DNA of 6,668 bases from Sedimenticola sp. (GTDB lineage Bacteria > Pseudomonadota > Gammaproteobacteria > Chromatiales > Chromatiaceae): the NCBI GenBank assembly GCA_026197195.1, contig JAPHUG010000374.1:1-6668 (forward strand). The letters are read 5' to 3'. The notes below the pieces were generated by a model. The model worked only from the letters and a program-made list of their open reading frames with translations. It did not search any database and was not told the DNA's origin. The position numbers and the translations under genes were made by a program. How positions within the stretch are numbered: position 1 is the first letter of the stretch; each line of letters opens with the position of its first letter. Of the stretch, positions 1 through 6,150 are shown one piece after another.

Positions 1-193
1 CGGTGTCGTTAAGTGGTTTAACGATGACAAAGGATTTGGTTTCATCGAGCGCGAAGGCGGTTCTGATGTATTCGTTCACTTCCGTGCCATCAATGGTACC
101 GGACGCCGCACACTGACAGAAGGTCAGAAGGTCACCTTCGAAGTGACCCAGGGCCAGAAAGGTCCACAGGCTGAAAACGTAACCATCGTTTAA
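1..193 (+). CDS. Cold-shock protein of the CspA family (partial, 5' end missing)
   Basis: The reading frame enters from the left edge in frame 2 and gives 63 residues before TAA. CspA-type proteins are usually about 67 to 70 residues, so only about six residues are missing. The product is a single small OB-fold domain that binds single-stranded RNA and DNA and acts as an RNA chaperone in the cytoplasm. Both nucleic-acid-binding motifs are visible: RNP1 as KGFGFI and RNP2 as VFVHF, preceded by the typical VVKWFND segment. The C-terminus ([15 protein letters not shown]) is also typical. The promoter and the long cold-shock leader, if present, lie outside the window, so cold induction cannot be judged. 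The gene is followed within 13 bases by a strong hairpin and is probably monocistronic. Which Csp paralogue this is cannot be decided from sequence alone. Confidence 0.95.
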   Translation, partial: GVVKWFNDDKGFGFIEREGGSDVFVHFRAINGTGRRTLTEGQKVTFEVTQGQKGPQAENVTIV

Positions 194-206
194 GCTGTAG
201 AGATTC

Positions 207-238
207 ATTCACCGGGGTGATTTTACACCCCGGTGAAT
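207..238 (+). terminator. Hairpin terminator of the cold-shock gene
   Basis: A perfect 13-bp stem (207-219 with 226-238, core CACCGGGGTG) encloses a 6-base loop and starts 13 bases after the stop codon. The bases that follow are only moderately T-rich (CTCCCTAAATTT), so the U-tract is weak, but stem strength and position fit an intrinsic terminator. A second GATTC copy at 202-206 could pair with 235-239 as a register alternative. Confidence 0.75.
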
Positions 239-296
239 CTCCCTAAATTTCTGCTTGAAATCAGGTCGGCTGATAGTTGTCGAACTGTTAGGTTGA

Positions 297-323
297 TATG
301 CCTTGCTGAATCCTCAGGGCATA
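297..323. repeat. Bulged inverted repeat downstream of the ChaN-type gene
   Basis: TATGCC (297-302) pairs with GGCATA (318-323), and CTGA (306-309) pairs with TCAG (314-317), leaving a TTG bulge and an ATCC loop. It lies 14 bases past the stop codon of the minus-strand lipoprotein gene. It could end or stabilise that transcript, but no T-run follows on either strand, so it is listed as a hairpin and not as a terminator. Confidence 0.4.
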
Positions 324-337
324 GAGTGAGTGGCAGG

Positions 338-1525
338 TTATTCCCCTAATACCAGCCGCAACGTGACTGTTTTGCTCCCAAATAAAACACCCTTTCGTAA
401 CAACTCCAGGGTTATCTCATCTCCTGGCTGCTTGTCTAGCAGGGCAATTCTTACATCTGTTGTTGCCGCCACCTTTTGACCATCAATCGCCAGCAGAATG
501 TCATCGCGCTTGACGCCCGACTTTCCAGCGGCCCCCGCTTCTGCCAGTCCAGCAACGCGTACCCCTTCAGAAGAGGATTCCATAAAAATCCCCATCATCC
601 CTGGCTTGGGCAAACTGATCTCCTGGGGGAAGATAATGTAATCCGCTATTGCTGGTTCAATCTTGAGATCACCACCTGGCAAAACAATAGCCGTGGTTAC
701 AGACAACCGCCGGCTGACCCGGTTTGGAATGCCTGAACCATGCATAAGGTGACCGCTACCGGCCAGAACAACTAACTGCTTGTCCGGGTTAGCAATAAGA
801 TAGTCAGCCGCCCGTTCTGCCATACCTTCATCCCATAGCAGCTGAACGTCGACAAAACGATCAAAACTTCGATCAGCCCGCTCACCATGTTGTTTGAATA
901 TTCCGTTCAGCCTTTCGCTGTAGGCTTTATCTGAATAATCAATATCGGAGGGAATCTGTTTACGCTGCTCCTCGGACAGTGAATCGATACCCTCTCTGGA
1001 AACCTGACTGGTGATCTCACGCGGTGTATTCAGTGCAATAACCGGCAGTTGATGCGTTTTGGCAAAGTTCAATAGAGGTCGATACAGGCGATAATCATAA
1101 ACCCAACGCTCATACCACTCTGTTTTCTGCAACATCTCGGATTCGGTGATAGCGCCCTCGATATACTGATCCAGATAGGACTGAAACGGACGCTGGAACA
1201 TCTCCATGCCTATAGCAAGATCAGATCCGCCCGCCTGCAGTGCCGAGATGATCTCCAGTTGAGCGTTATGATGACTGAAATCATCGTGCGTCTCTCCAAT
1301 AAAAATCACGCGGTTTTTCATAAGCGTGGGTATCAGGGTTTCAATATCAGATGACTGATTGATAGCCAGAATAGCGGAGCGCCCGGATGATTCAGGGAGT
1401 GATTGACGGGACACCTGCGCATGATCAGCCGGCATTTTCTCATACACCGGCGAATTACCACAGGCCGTCAATATCAAGAGAGATAATATGATCAGGAGGA
1501 ACAAGGGATATCGTGCTATAAACAT
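338..1525 (-). CDS. ChaN-family lipoprotein with a C-terminal PDZ domain
   Basis: A 395-residue exported lipoprotein. Residues 1-21 form a lipoprotein signal peptide with a hydrophobic core and the lipobox LTAC, so Cys22 should be lipidated. Asp is not at +2, which favours the outer membrane. Residues about 60-290 match the ChaN family (haem-binding uptake, Tiki-like fold): GETH at 77-80, His86, GMEMF at 106-110, the WVYDYRLYRPLL segment near 141-152, ALNTPREI near 164-171 and AGSGHLMHG at 255-263. Residues about 309-393 form a PDZ domain, with AGLAEAGAAGKSGVKRDDILLAIDG-type sequence shared with HtrA and RseP. Some ChaN proteins bind haem and the related Tiki proteins are peptidases; which activity applies here is not known. 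The start is supported by the signal peptide directly after it and a modest AAGTGAG ribosome site. The gene is transcribed away from a secreted M1-type peptidase. Confidence 0.88.
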   Translation of the reverse strand: MFIARYPLFLLIILSLLILTACGNSPVYEKMPADHAQVSRQSLPESSGRSAILAINQSSDIETLIPTLMKNRVIFIGETHDDFSHHNAQLEIISALQAGGSDLAIGMEMFQRPFQSYLDQYIEGAITESEMLQKTEWYERWVYDYRLYRPLLNFAKTHQLPVIALNTPREITSQVSREGIDSLSEEQRKQIPSDIDYSDKAYSERLNGIFKQHGERADRSFDRFVDVQLLWDEGMAERAADYLIANPDKQLVVLAGSGHLMHGSGIPNRVSRRLSVTTAIVLPGGDLKIEPAIADYIIFPQEISLPKPGMMGIFMESSSEGVRVAGLAEAGAAGKSGVKRDDILLAIDGQKVAATTDVRIALLDKQPGDEITLELLRKGVLFGSKTVTLRLVLGE

Positions 1526-1588
1526 AATAGACTCACTTCAACTTCATGTTTGCAGTCAGACACTTTTAAACCCGATTGATTCACACAG
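1526..1588. promoter_or_regulatory. Short divergent intergenic region between the lipoprotein and peptidase genes
   Basis: Only 63 bp separate the two start codons, so both promoters must overlap here or extend into the opposite gene. I found no convincing -35/-10 pair on either strand. A ribosome site for the minus gene (AAGTGAG) is visible, but none of note precedes the first ATG of the plus gene. Confidence 0.4.
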
Positions 1589-3724
1589 ATGATTCCATTG
1601 ATACCAAAGCCATACACAGATAAACCCGACACCCATGACAGCAGTGCCTTTATCAAAGGTGTTTTCATGCTCCTGCTGCTCCTCTGTTATTCATCACTGC
1701 CCTATGCCAATGCAGGCTTTCAGACCCACCATACACTGCATGTAGAGATTATACCCGACTCAGGTCAACTGATTGTTACCGACAGGCTGAAACTGCCCGA
1801 AGCAACCCACTCCTTCGAGTTTTTGTTACATGCCAATTTAATCCCGACACTGAGCAAACCCGAAGGTAGACTCACACACATCAAAACCCTATCTGGCCGC
1901 GTACCCGTTAATCATTACCGACTTGACTTTAAATCGTCTGCTTCTGCTTTCACTCTTAATTATAAGGGCCAGATAGCCCATGCTCTGAGCCAAGAGGGAG
2001 AGAGAGCATCGCTCAGACAAACCACCCCCGGAACCATCTCAAAAAAGGGTGTCTTTCTAAGTGCCAGCAGTTTCTGGTATCCACAAAGCGGATCAGCGTT
2101 AATCAGTTTCTCTATGCAAGTAACCCTTCCAGAGGGGTGGCGCTCAGTAAGCCAGGGACGCTCACTCCCAAATCAAACGGGGTGGGTGGAGTTACAGCCT
2201 CAGGAAGAGATCTATCTGGTTGCAGCCCCCTATAAGCGCTTTCAGAAAAATGCTTCTGGCATACTCACCGAGGTCTATCTGAGAGAGGACAACAAACCAC
2301 TTGCTGAACGCTATCTGCAAGCTACAGATCGCTACCTATCACTTTATGAGCGGTTGATTGGCCCTTACCCCTATAGCAAGTTTTCGCTTGTGGAAAACTT
2401 CTGGGAAACTGGGTACGGCATGCCCTCTTTCACTCTTCTGGGGCCACGTGTTATCCAACTCCCTTTTATTATTAACACGTCATACCCTCATGAAATTCTA
2501 CATAACTGGTGGGGAAACGGCGTCTACACCGATAGTACCTCGGGTAACTGGAGCGAGGGATTAACCACCTATCTGGCCGATCACCTGATAAAAGAACAAC
2601 AGGGTGAAGGTTCAAACTACAGAAGAAACAGCCTGCAGAACTACGTCAGCTATGTCACCAAGCAGGATGATTTTCCGCTGATTGAATTCCGCGGTAACCA
2701 GGGCCAGATCAGCCAGTCCATCGGTTACGGAAAAACGCTCATGCTGTTTCACATGTTAAGAAAGGAACTGGGTGATGAACTGTTTATAGCCGGTATACGC
2801 TCACTCTATAAAAACTATCAATTTCGTCGGGCCGGTTTTAACCAGATCCAAGAGCGCTTCGAAGCTGTTTCCAATCGATCTCTTGAATTGTTCTTTAACC
2901 AATGGCTCAAACGTACCGGCGCACCCACACTTAAATTAGTTGATGTCACCTACCAACCATCAACGAGTGGCAACAAGCTAACGGTTTCGATCGAGCAGAC
3001 GCAACCAAAAGCCCCTTTCAATTTAACGGTTCCGTTATTTATTAGTGGTGAGGGGAATAACGCGACTGAATGGCATACCCTTGATATGACGAAGCGAAAG
3101 CAGACCTGGATTATCAACACCTCATTAACCCCCGTAAGCCTGGCAGTAGACCCTCTCTTCGACCTGTTCCGGCGACTTGATGACAGCGAAATCCCCAGCA
3201 GCCTGAGCCAGCTTTTTGGTGCCAAAAAGGTCTTTGCGATTCTTCCCAATACAGCAACCGACAGCATGAAACAGGCCTATCAATCACTGGTAACAGAATG
3301 GCAACAGCGCCAGCCTGGTCTTACCTTGTTATGGGATAACGAGATAACAGCACTCCCGAAACAGGCGCATACCTGGATCATAGGGAGGAGCAATCGATAT
3401 GCCAGTGAGTTGCTGCAGCATATAGATCGACGTGCTACCGGTTTAAACGGAGGCACCCGAGCGATTACTGTACGTAATCCGTCACAATTGAATCAGACAC
3501 TCGGCTATATTGAAAGTGACTCAATTGAGGCGATCAAAGGGCTATCAAGAAAACTACCCCACTACGGCAAATACAGCTATGCCCTGTTCAATGGAAATGA
3601 GCCGAGCGTTACAAAACGTGGTGAATGGAACATTACGGACAACGCCATGTCATGGACGCTTAACAGAAACGTTAGTGGTGTTACTGGCAAACTCACTGAA
3701 AGGCCTCCACTGATCACACCCTGA
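1589..3724 (+). CDS. Secreted M1-family zinc metallopeptidase-like protein with an extra C-terminal domain
   Basis: A 711-residue protein. A hydrophobic stretch (residues 27-40) ends in ANA before Gly43, which fits a signal peptidase I site, so the protein is probably periplasmic. The catalytic domain has the zinc motif HEILH (His301, Glu302, His305), the usual following NWWGN, a third ligand Glu323 in NWSEGLTTYLAD, and a likely transition-state Tyr380 in SIGYGKTLMLFHMLRKELGD. The usual GAMEN substrate-binding motif is replaced by GYGMPSF (275-281). The spacing from His305 to Glu323 is 17 residues instead of the standard 18. The M1-like core ends near WLKRTGAPTL (439-448), followed by a beta-rich segment and a domain of about 185 residues (from about 525) that I do not recognise. 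All catalytic residues are present, so activity is likely; the substrate is unknown. The first ATG lacks a clear ribosome site. Met27 (1667) has AAAGG seven bases upstream and is a serious alternative start. Confidence 0.87.
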   Translation: MIPLIPKPYTDKPDTHDSSAFIKGVFMLLLLLCYSSLPYANAGFQTHHTLHVEIIPDSGQLIVTDRLKLPEATHSFEFLLHANLIPTLSKPEGRLTHIKTLSGRVPVNHYRLDFKSSASAFTLNYKGQIAHALSQEGERASLRQTTPGTISKKGVFLSASSFWYPQSGSALISFSMQVTLPEGWRSVSQGRSLPNQTGWVELQPQEEIYLVAAPYKRFQKNASGILTEVYLREDNKPLAERYLQATDRYLSLYERLIGPYPYSKFSLVENFWETGYGMPSFTLLGPRVIQLPFIINTSYPHEILHNWWGNGVYTDSTSGNWSEGLTTYLADHLIKEQQGEGSNYRRNSLQNYVSYVTKQDDFPLIEFRGNQGQISQSIGYGKTLMLFHMLRKELGDELFIAGIRSLYKNYQFRRAGFNQIQERFEAVSNRSLELFFNQWLKRTGAPTLKLVDVTYQPSTSGNKLTVSIEQTQPKAPFNLTVPLFISGEGNNATEWHTLDMTKRKQTWIINTSLTPVSLAVDPLFDLFRRLDDSEIPSSLSQLFGAKKVFAILPNTATDSMKQAYQSLVTEWQQRQPGLTLLWDNEITALPKQAHTWIIGRSNRYASELLQHIDRRATGLNGGTRAITVRNPSQLNQTLGYIESDSIEAIKGLSRKLPHYGKYSYALFNGNEPSVTKRGEWNITDNAMSWTLNRNVSGVTGKLTERPPLITP

Positions 3725-3730
3725 ATAATC

Positions 3731-3768
3731 AATAACCCTAGCCTGAGGTCAACCCATTTACCGTTATT
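3731..3768. terminator. Possible weak bidirectional terminator between convergent genes
   Basis: The peptidase and dinB genes converge with 39 bp between their stop codons. AATAAC (3731-3736) pairs with GTTATT (3763-3768) across a 26-base loop, overlapping the dinB stop. The stem is short and AT-rich, so this is only a weak candidate. No stronger hairpin is visible in the gap. Confidence 0.2.
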
Positions 3769-4948
3769 TCTTATCAGGAAGACCTAAAGAGAGCGCGCCT
3801 TTTCCAAACTTATCCGAAGCCTCATCCAGCATGTGATAGAGACGTCGGTCTTGCCCTGTTTCTGACTCACCAGAAAACAGATCCAGATTAGCACCGCTAT
3901 TCTCACCCCAGTCTGAGATCCCTATGCCGATAAGCCGTATCGGCTTTCCCATGAACCCTGATGACTGAAAAAGCGCCCAGGCCACGCTGAAGAGTGTACT
4001 GTCCAGATCATCAGCCAGTGCCAGACGCCGTTGCCGGGTGTGGGTTTCAAAACCGGGCAGACGGATCTTGATGGAGACAACCTGTCCCTTGAGACCTTCT
4101 CTCCTCAAACTGTGTCCCACCTCAGAACAGAGGCGTCGCAGCGTTGACCTAAGCAACCGCAGGTCGGTCACATCTTCATTAAAGGTGGTCTCCTTGGAGA
4201 GTGAAGCACGCTCACTTCGATTGCCTACCTGATCAGAAGCCAATCCACGGGACTGACGATAGAGACTGCCGGCCATTTTCTCACCAAAAAAGGATTGCAA
4301 TGTTTCCAGCGTATAGGCTCTTAACGCCTTGACAGTCTGGATACCCAGACGCTGCACGGTCTTCAGGGTCTTGGGGCCTACCCCCCTTAGATTGGCAACC
4401 GGCATCGGATCCAAGAACAGGGTCTCTTCTCCCGGCAAGACAATCATCATTCCATTCGGCTTGTTCTGCTCGGAAGCCAACTTGGCTATCAGCCGATTGC
4501 TGCCCACACCGACCGAGCAGTTCAACTCCGTTGCATTCCAGACTGCAAGCTTTACTTGACGCGCTATCGCCTCTGGCGGCCCGATCAGACGATCCAGTCC
4601 GGTAACATCCAGATAAGCTTCATCAACCGACACCTGTTCCACCACAGGCGAAATGGTACTGAGGGCATCCATTACCAAGCGGGATGCTTCAGCGTAGCGT
4701 TGCATGTCGGGTTTGAGATACGTTGCATCCGGACAACGCCGATAGGATTCAGCTATCGGCATGGCTGATCGTATACCAAAAGCACGTGCCTCATAGGAAC
4801 AAGTGGCAACCACCCCGCGCTTACCCGGCAAGGCACCGATGACCACAGGGACTCCACGGCACTCCGGTCGATCCCGTTGCTCAACCGATGCAAAGAAGGC
4901 ATCCATATCCACATGGAGAATCAATTTGGTGCGGCCGGTCTCTGTCAT
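3764..4948 (-). CDS. dinB: DNA polymerase IV (Y-family translesion polymerase)
   Basis: A 394-residue cytoplasmic, error-prone polymerase that copies past damaged bases without proofreading. The palm motif HVDMDAFFASVE holds metal ligands Asp14 and Asp16 and the steric-gate Phe19 that excludes ribonucleotides. SVDEAYLDVTG supplies Asp109 and Glu110. CSYEARAFGIRSAMP (50-64) is the conserved fingers segment. A helix-hairpin-helix lies at about 185-200 (LRGVGPKT), and the little-finger domain fills the C-terminal half. NLDLF at 354-358 resembles the sliding-clamp binding pentapeptide (QLxLF) but lies about 36 residues before the end, not at the extreme C-terminus as in E. coli. The length is somewhat above the 351 residues of E. 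coli Pol IV, mostly at the C-terminus. AAGGGAG just before the ATG supports the start, with a rather short spacing of three bases. No sign of decay. Confidence 0.96.
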   Translation of the reverse strand: MTETGRTKLILHVDMDAFFASVEQRDRPECRGVPVVIGALPGKRGVVATCSYEARAFGIRSAMPIAESYRRCPDATYLKPDMQRYAEASRLVMDALSTISPVVEQVSVDEAYLDVTGLDRLIGPPEAIARQVKLAVWNATELNCSVGVGSNRLIAKLASEQNKPNGMMIVLPGEETLFLDPMPVANLRGVGPKTLKTVQRLGIQTVKALRAYTLETLQSFFGEKMAGSLYRQSRGLASDQVGNRSERASLSKETTFNEDVTDLRLLRSTLRRLCSEVGHSLRREGLKGQVVSIKIRLPGFETHTRQRRLALADDLDSTLFSVAWALFQSSGFMGKPIRLIGIGISDWGENSGANLDLFSGESETGQDRRLYHMLDEASDKFGKGALSLGLPDKK

Positions 4949-4984
4949 GTTCTCCCTTCGGATTTATTCATTGCCGATAAAAAC

Positions 4985-5000
4985 CTGTCTTTCTTCTCAG
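4985..5000 (-). promoter_or_regulatory. Candidate LexA (SOS) box upstream of dinB
   Basis: On the minus strand the 16-mer is CTGA, eight bases, ACAG. It keeps the CTG-N10-CAG core of the gammaproteobacterial SOS box, with one mismatch to CTGT-N8-ACAG. It ends 37 bases before the dinB start, a normal place for LexA control of a dinB gene. The inner bases are GA-rich and not the preferred alternating AT, and no clear promoter could be fitted around it. Confidence 0.4.
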
Positions 5001-5088
5001 TTAATTGCCAGGTGATGCTGTATTCTGAGCAGGCCTGAGATGCCACAATGTCAGAACCTCAGCGAGACCTGCATACACACACTAAAAG

Positions 5089-5118
5089 TGGATAGATTAC
5101 ACCGAGTTGGCATACAAT
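5089..5118 (+). promoter_or_regulatory. Tentative promoter for the MarR-family gene
   Basis: TACAAT (5113-5118) matches the -10 consensus at five of six positions. TGGATA (5089-5094), 18 bases upstream, matches the -35 box at four of six. Transcription would start near 5125, leaving a leader of about 135 bases if the TTG start is used. The 310-bp gap between the dinB and MarR starts shows no other gene. Confidence 0.3.
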
Positions 5119-5250
5119 ACAGACTCCGTCAAATCGAGGGGTGTATCTGCCACCGGGTAATATCACACTCAGCGGTCTATCAACCAGATACGGGTAGATG
5201 CTGCGACGATCGACAAATCTTACTACGGCGATGGCTAAAGCCCGCCATTG

Positions 5251-5265
5251 GAGTACTAAATTGTC
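5251..5265 (+). promoter_or_regulatory. Ribosome binding site that favours a TTG start
   Basis: GGAG beginning at 5250 lies seven bases before TTG at 5261, a good spacing. The two upstream in-frame ATG codons (5198 and 5231) have no comparable site: they are preceded by GGGTAG and TACGGCG. This decides in favour of the TTG. Confidence 0.55.
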
Positions 5266-5743
5266 TCAGAACAATACCACCAATAACAGTGACGAGCCCT
5301 GCGTAGAGCTTGAGAATTTCATCCCCTACCGCCTTTCGGTTCTCAGTAACTTTGTCTCTGGCAGCATCGCAACCATCTACTCCGAGCGCTTCAATATCAG
5401 CATCATGGAGTGGCGTGTTATTGCGGTTCTGGGCAACTACCAACCACTTTCAGCCAACGAGATCTGCGAACGCACCAATATGGACAAGGTCCAGGTCAGT
5501 CGAGCCGTATCCAGTCTGACAAAAACAGGGCGCGTACTGAGAAAGACCGACAAAAAAGATCGCCGCAAATCCCAACTCCGCCTCGCCGCCAAGGGGATGA
5601 AAGTCTACCAGCAGATCGTCCCGCTGGCCCTGGAGCGTGAGAGACAGCTGCTGACTCCGTTCAATAGCAAAGAGATGAAAGTGTTCGACGAGCTACTGCG
5701 TAAGCTGGAAGCCCGCGCAAGGGAACTCTGTATAACGAGTTGA
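5261..5743 (+). CDS. MarR-family transcriptional regulator
   Basis: With the TTG start the protein has 160 residues, a normal MarR length. Starting at ATG 5198 adds 21 residues (MLRRSTNLTTAMAKARHWST-like) with no family resemblance. MarR proteins are dimeric winged-helix DNA-binding proteins, usually repressors released by small aromatic or phenolic ligands. Visible parts: an N-terminal dimerisation helix starting at LENFIPYRLSVLSN (17-30), ISIMEWRVIAVLGNY (46-60), the helix-turn-helix LSANEICERTNMDKVQVSRAVSSL (63-86), and the wing with the conserved DRR at 100-102. The C-terminal helices (about 115-158) complete the dimer interface. The ENFIPYRLSVLSN start resembles the MarR subgroup found near aromatic-degradation genes, but the ligand cannot be read from sequence. 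The gene lies upstream of, and in the same direction as, the MBL-fold gene, whose promoter contains operator-like repeats. Confidence 0.88.
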   Translation: MSQNNTTNNSDEPCVELENFIPYRLSVLSNFVSGSIATIYSERFNISIMEWRVIAVLGNYQPLSANEICERTNMDKVQVSRAVSSLTKTGRVLRKTDKKDRRKSQLRLAAKGMKVYQQIVPLALERERQLLTPFNSKEMKVFDELLRKLEARARELCITS

Positions 5744-5883
5744 TTCATCAGACCACAGAACATTCCTGTAACGCCTGGCAATGGGCTGACAGGCCGCTTC
5801 TGAAAAATCATTTACTTGACGCACCTTGTCTCTGGGATCACGCCCACAGATCCGAAACAGCACTTTCAGCTGGCAATAACACC

Positions 5884-5928
5884 GCTTTAATTTAATAAAT
5901 ACAATAGCTTATAGAATATACTTAAAGC
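5884..5928. repeat. Inverted repeat flanking an AT-rich segment
   Basis: GCTTTAA (5884-5890) is matched by TTAAAGC (5922-5928) across 31 bases that are almost entirely A and T. A TATACT hexamer (5917-5922) resembles a -10 box but has no suitable -35 partner. It could be an AT-rich protein-binding or upstream activating element; chance is also possible. Confidence 0.3.
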
Positions 5929-5990
5929 ACTCTATCCTGACAAACACCCCGTTATCCCTGCCTGGAAGGTCACTCTTCCACTCCCACCTA

Positions 5991-6067
5991 GCAACTATAC
6001 TTGAACAAAAGCTGTGTAAATTAACCTACATTATTCAATGTTGTTATTAGTTTCGTTTGCAACTATA
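5991..6067 (+). repeat. Direct repeat GCAACTATA, two copies 68 bp apart
   Basis: The 9-mer GCAACTATA occurs at 5991-5999 and again at 6059-6067. In each copy the 3' end enters a -10-like hexamer: TATACT at 5996-6001 and TATATT at 6064-6069. The second copy contains the right arm of the inverted repeat inside the promoter, so the first may be an auxiliary binding site or a remnant second promoter. Confidence 0.4.
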
Positions 6068-6077
6068 TTTACAACAT
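6038..6077. promoter_or_regulatory. Nested operator-like inverted repeats over the MBL promoter
   Basis: Two inverted repeats share almost the same centre. The outer one is ATGTTGT (6038-6044) with ACAACAT (6071-6077); the inner one is TAGTT (6048-6052) with AACTA (6061-6065). The inner repeat fills the spacer between the -35 and -10 boxes, and the outer arms overlap the -35 box and the likely transcription start. A bound dimeric regulator here would block RNA polymerase. The adjacent MarR-type protein is the obvious candidate by proximity; this is inference. Confidence 0.45.
6041..6069 (+). promoter_or_regulatory. Sigma70-type promoter of the MBL-fold gene
   Basis: The -35 box is TTGTTA (6041-6046, four of six matches) and the -10 box is TATATT (6064-6069, five of six), with an ideal 17-bp spacer. 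Transcription should start near 6076, giving a leader of about 75 bases. It is the best-scoring promoter I can find in the window by eye. Confidence 0.55.
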
Positions 6078-6078
6078 C

Positions 6079-6090
6079 TGACATTTGTCA
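6079..6090. promoter_or_regulatory. Palindrome TGACATTTGTCA just past the predicted transcription start
   Basis: Five-base arms TGACA and TGTCA surround two bases. It lies three bases past the likely start of transcription, a classic repressor position. A similar short palindrome, ACATTATTCAATGT (6028-6041), lies on the other side and runs into the -35 box. Either could be a second operator half. Confidence 0.3.
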
Positions 6091-6150
6091 CTTTTATGTT
6101 TCACTGGTAACTAATAGTCCCCGGGCTGAATCAACTGAAGGTATCACGTA

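Larger units (their letters stand above)
5744..6150. other. Non-coding region of about 400 bp between the MarR and MBL genes
   Basis: I see no gene here. The first part holds only short, weak stems after the MarR stop, such as CCTGT (5765-5769) with ACAGG (5789-5793) and GCCTG (5773-5777) with CAGGC (5790-5794); neither has a T-run. From about 5880 the sequence becomes AT-rich and carries several direct and inverted repeats and a promoter, listed separately. This looks like a regulatory region for the MBL gene. Confidence 0.6.

Noticed and set aside
2950..3267. Open frame of 105 codons on the minus strand inside the peptidase gene
   Set aside because: It is antisense to a well-supported coding region, has no recognisable domain and a composition typical of a shadow frame.
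5018..5032. CTG...CAG element upstream of the first SOS-box candidate
   Set aside because: The spacing is nine bases instead of ten, which breaks the LexA dimer geometry.
5040..5306. Open frame of 88 codons on + before the MarR gene
   Set aside because: It overlaps the MarR start in another frame, has no family resemblance and no ribosome site; the MarR frame is clearly the coding one.
5744..5800. Terminator after the MarR gene
   Set aside because: Only short stems of about five base pairs with long loops and no T-run are present.
6087..6115. Alternative promoter with TTGTCA and TAACTA for the MBL gene
   Set aside because: The -10 hexamer matches the consensus poorly; the TTGTTA/TATATT pair upstream is much better.
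5880..6120. Mobile-element remnant or attachment site in the AT-rich region
   Set aside because: No integrase, transposase fragment, tRNA gene or terminal duplication is seen; the repeats fit a regulatory region better.
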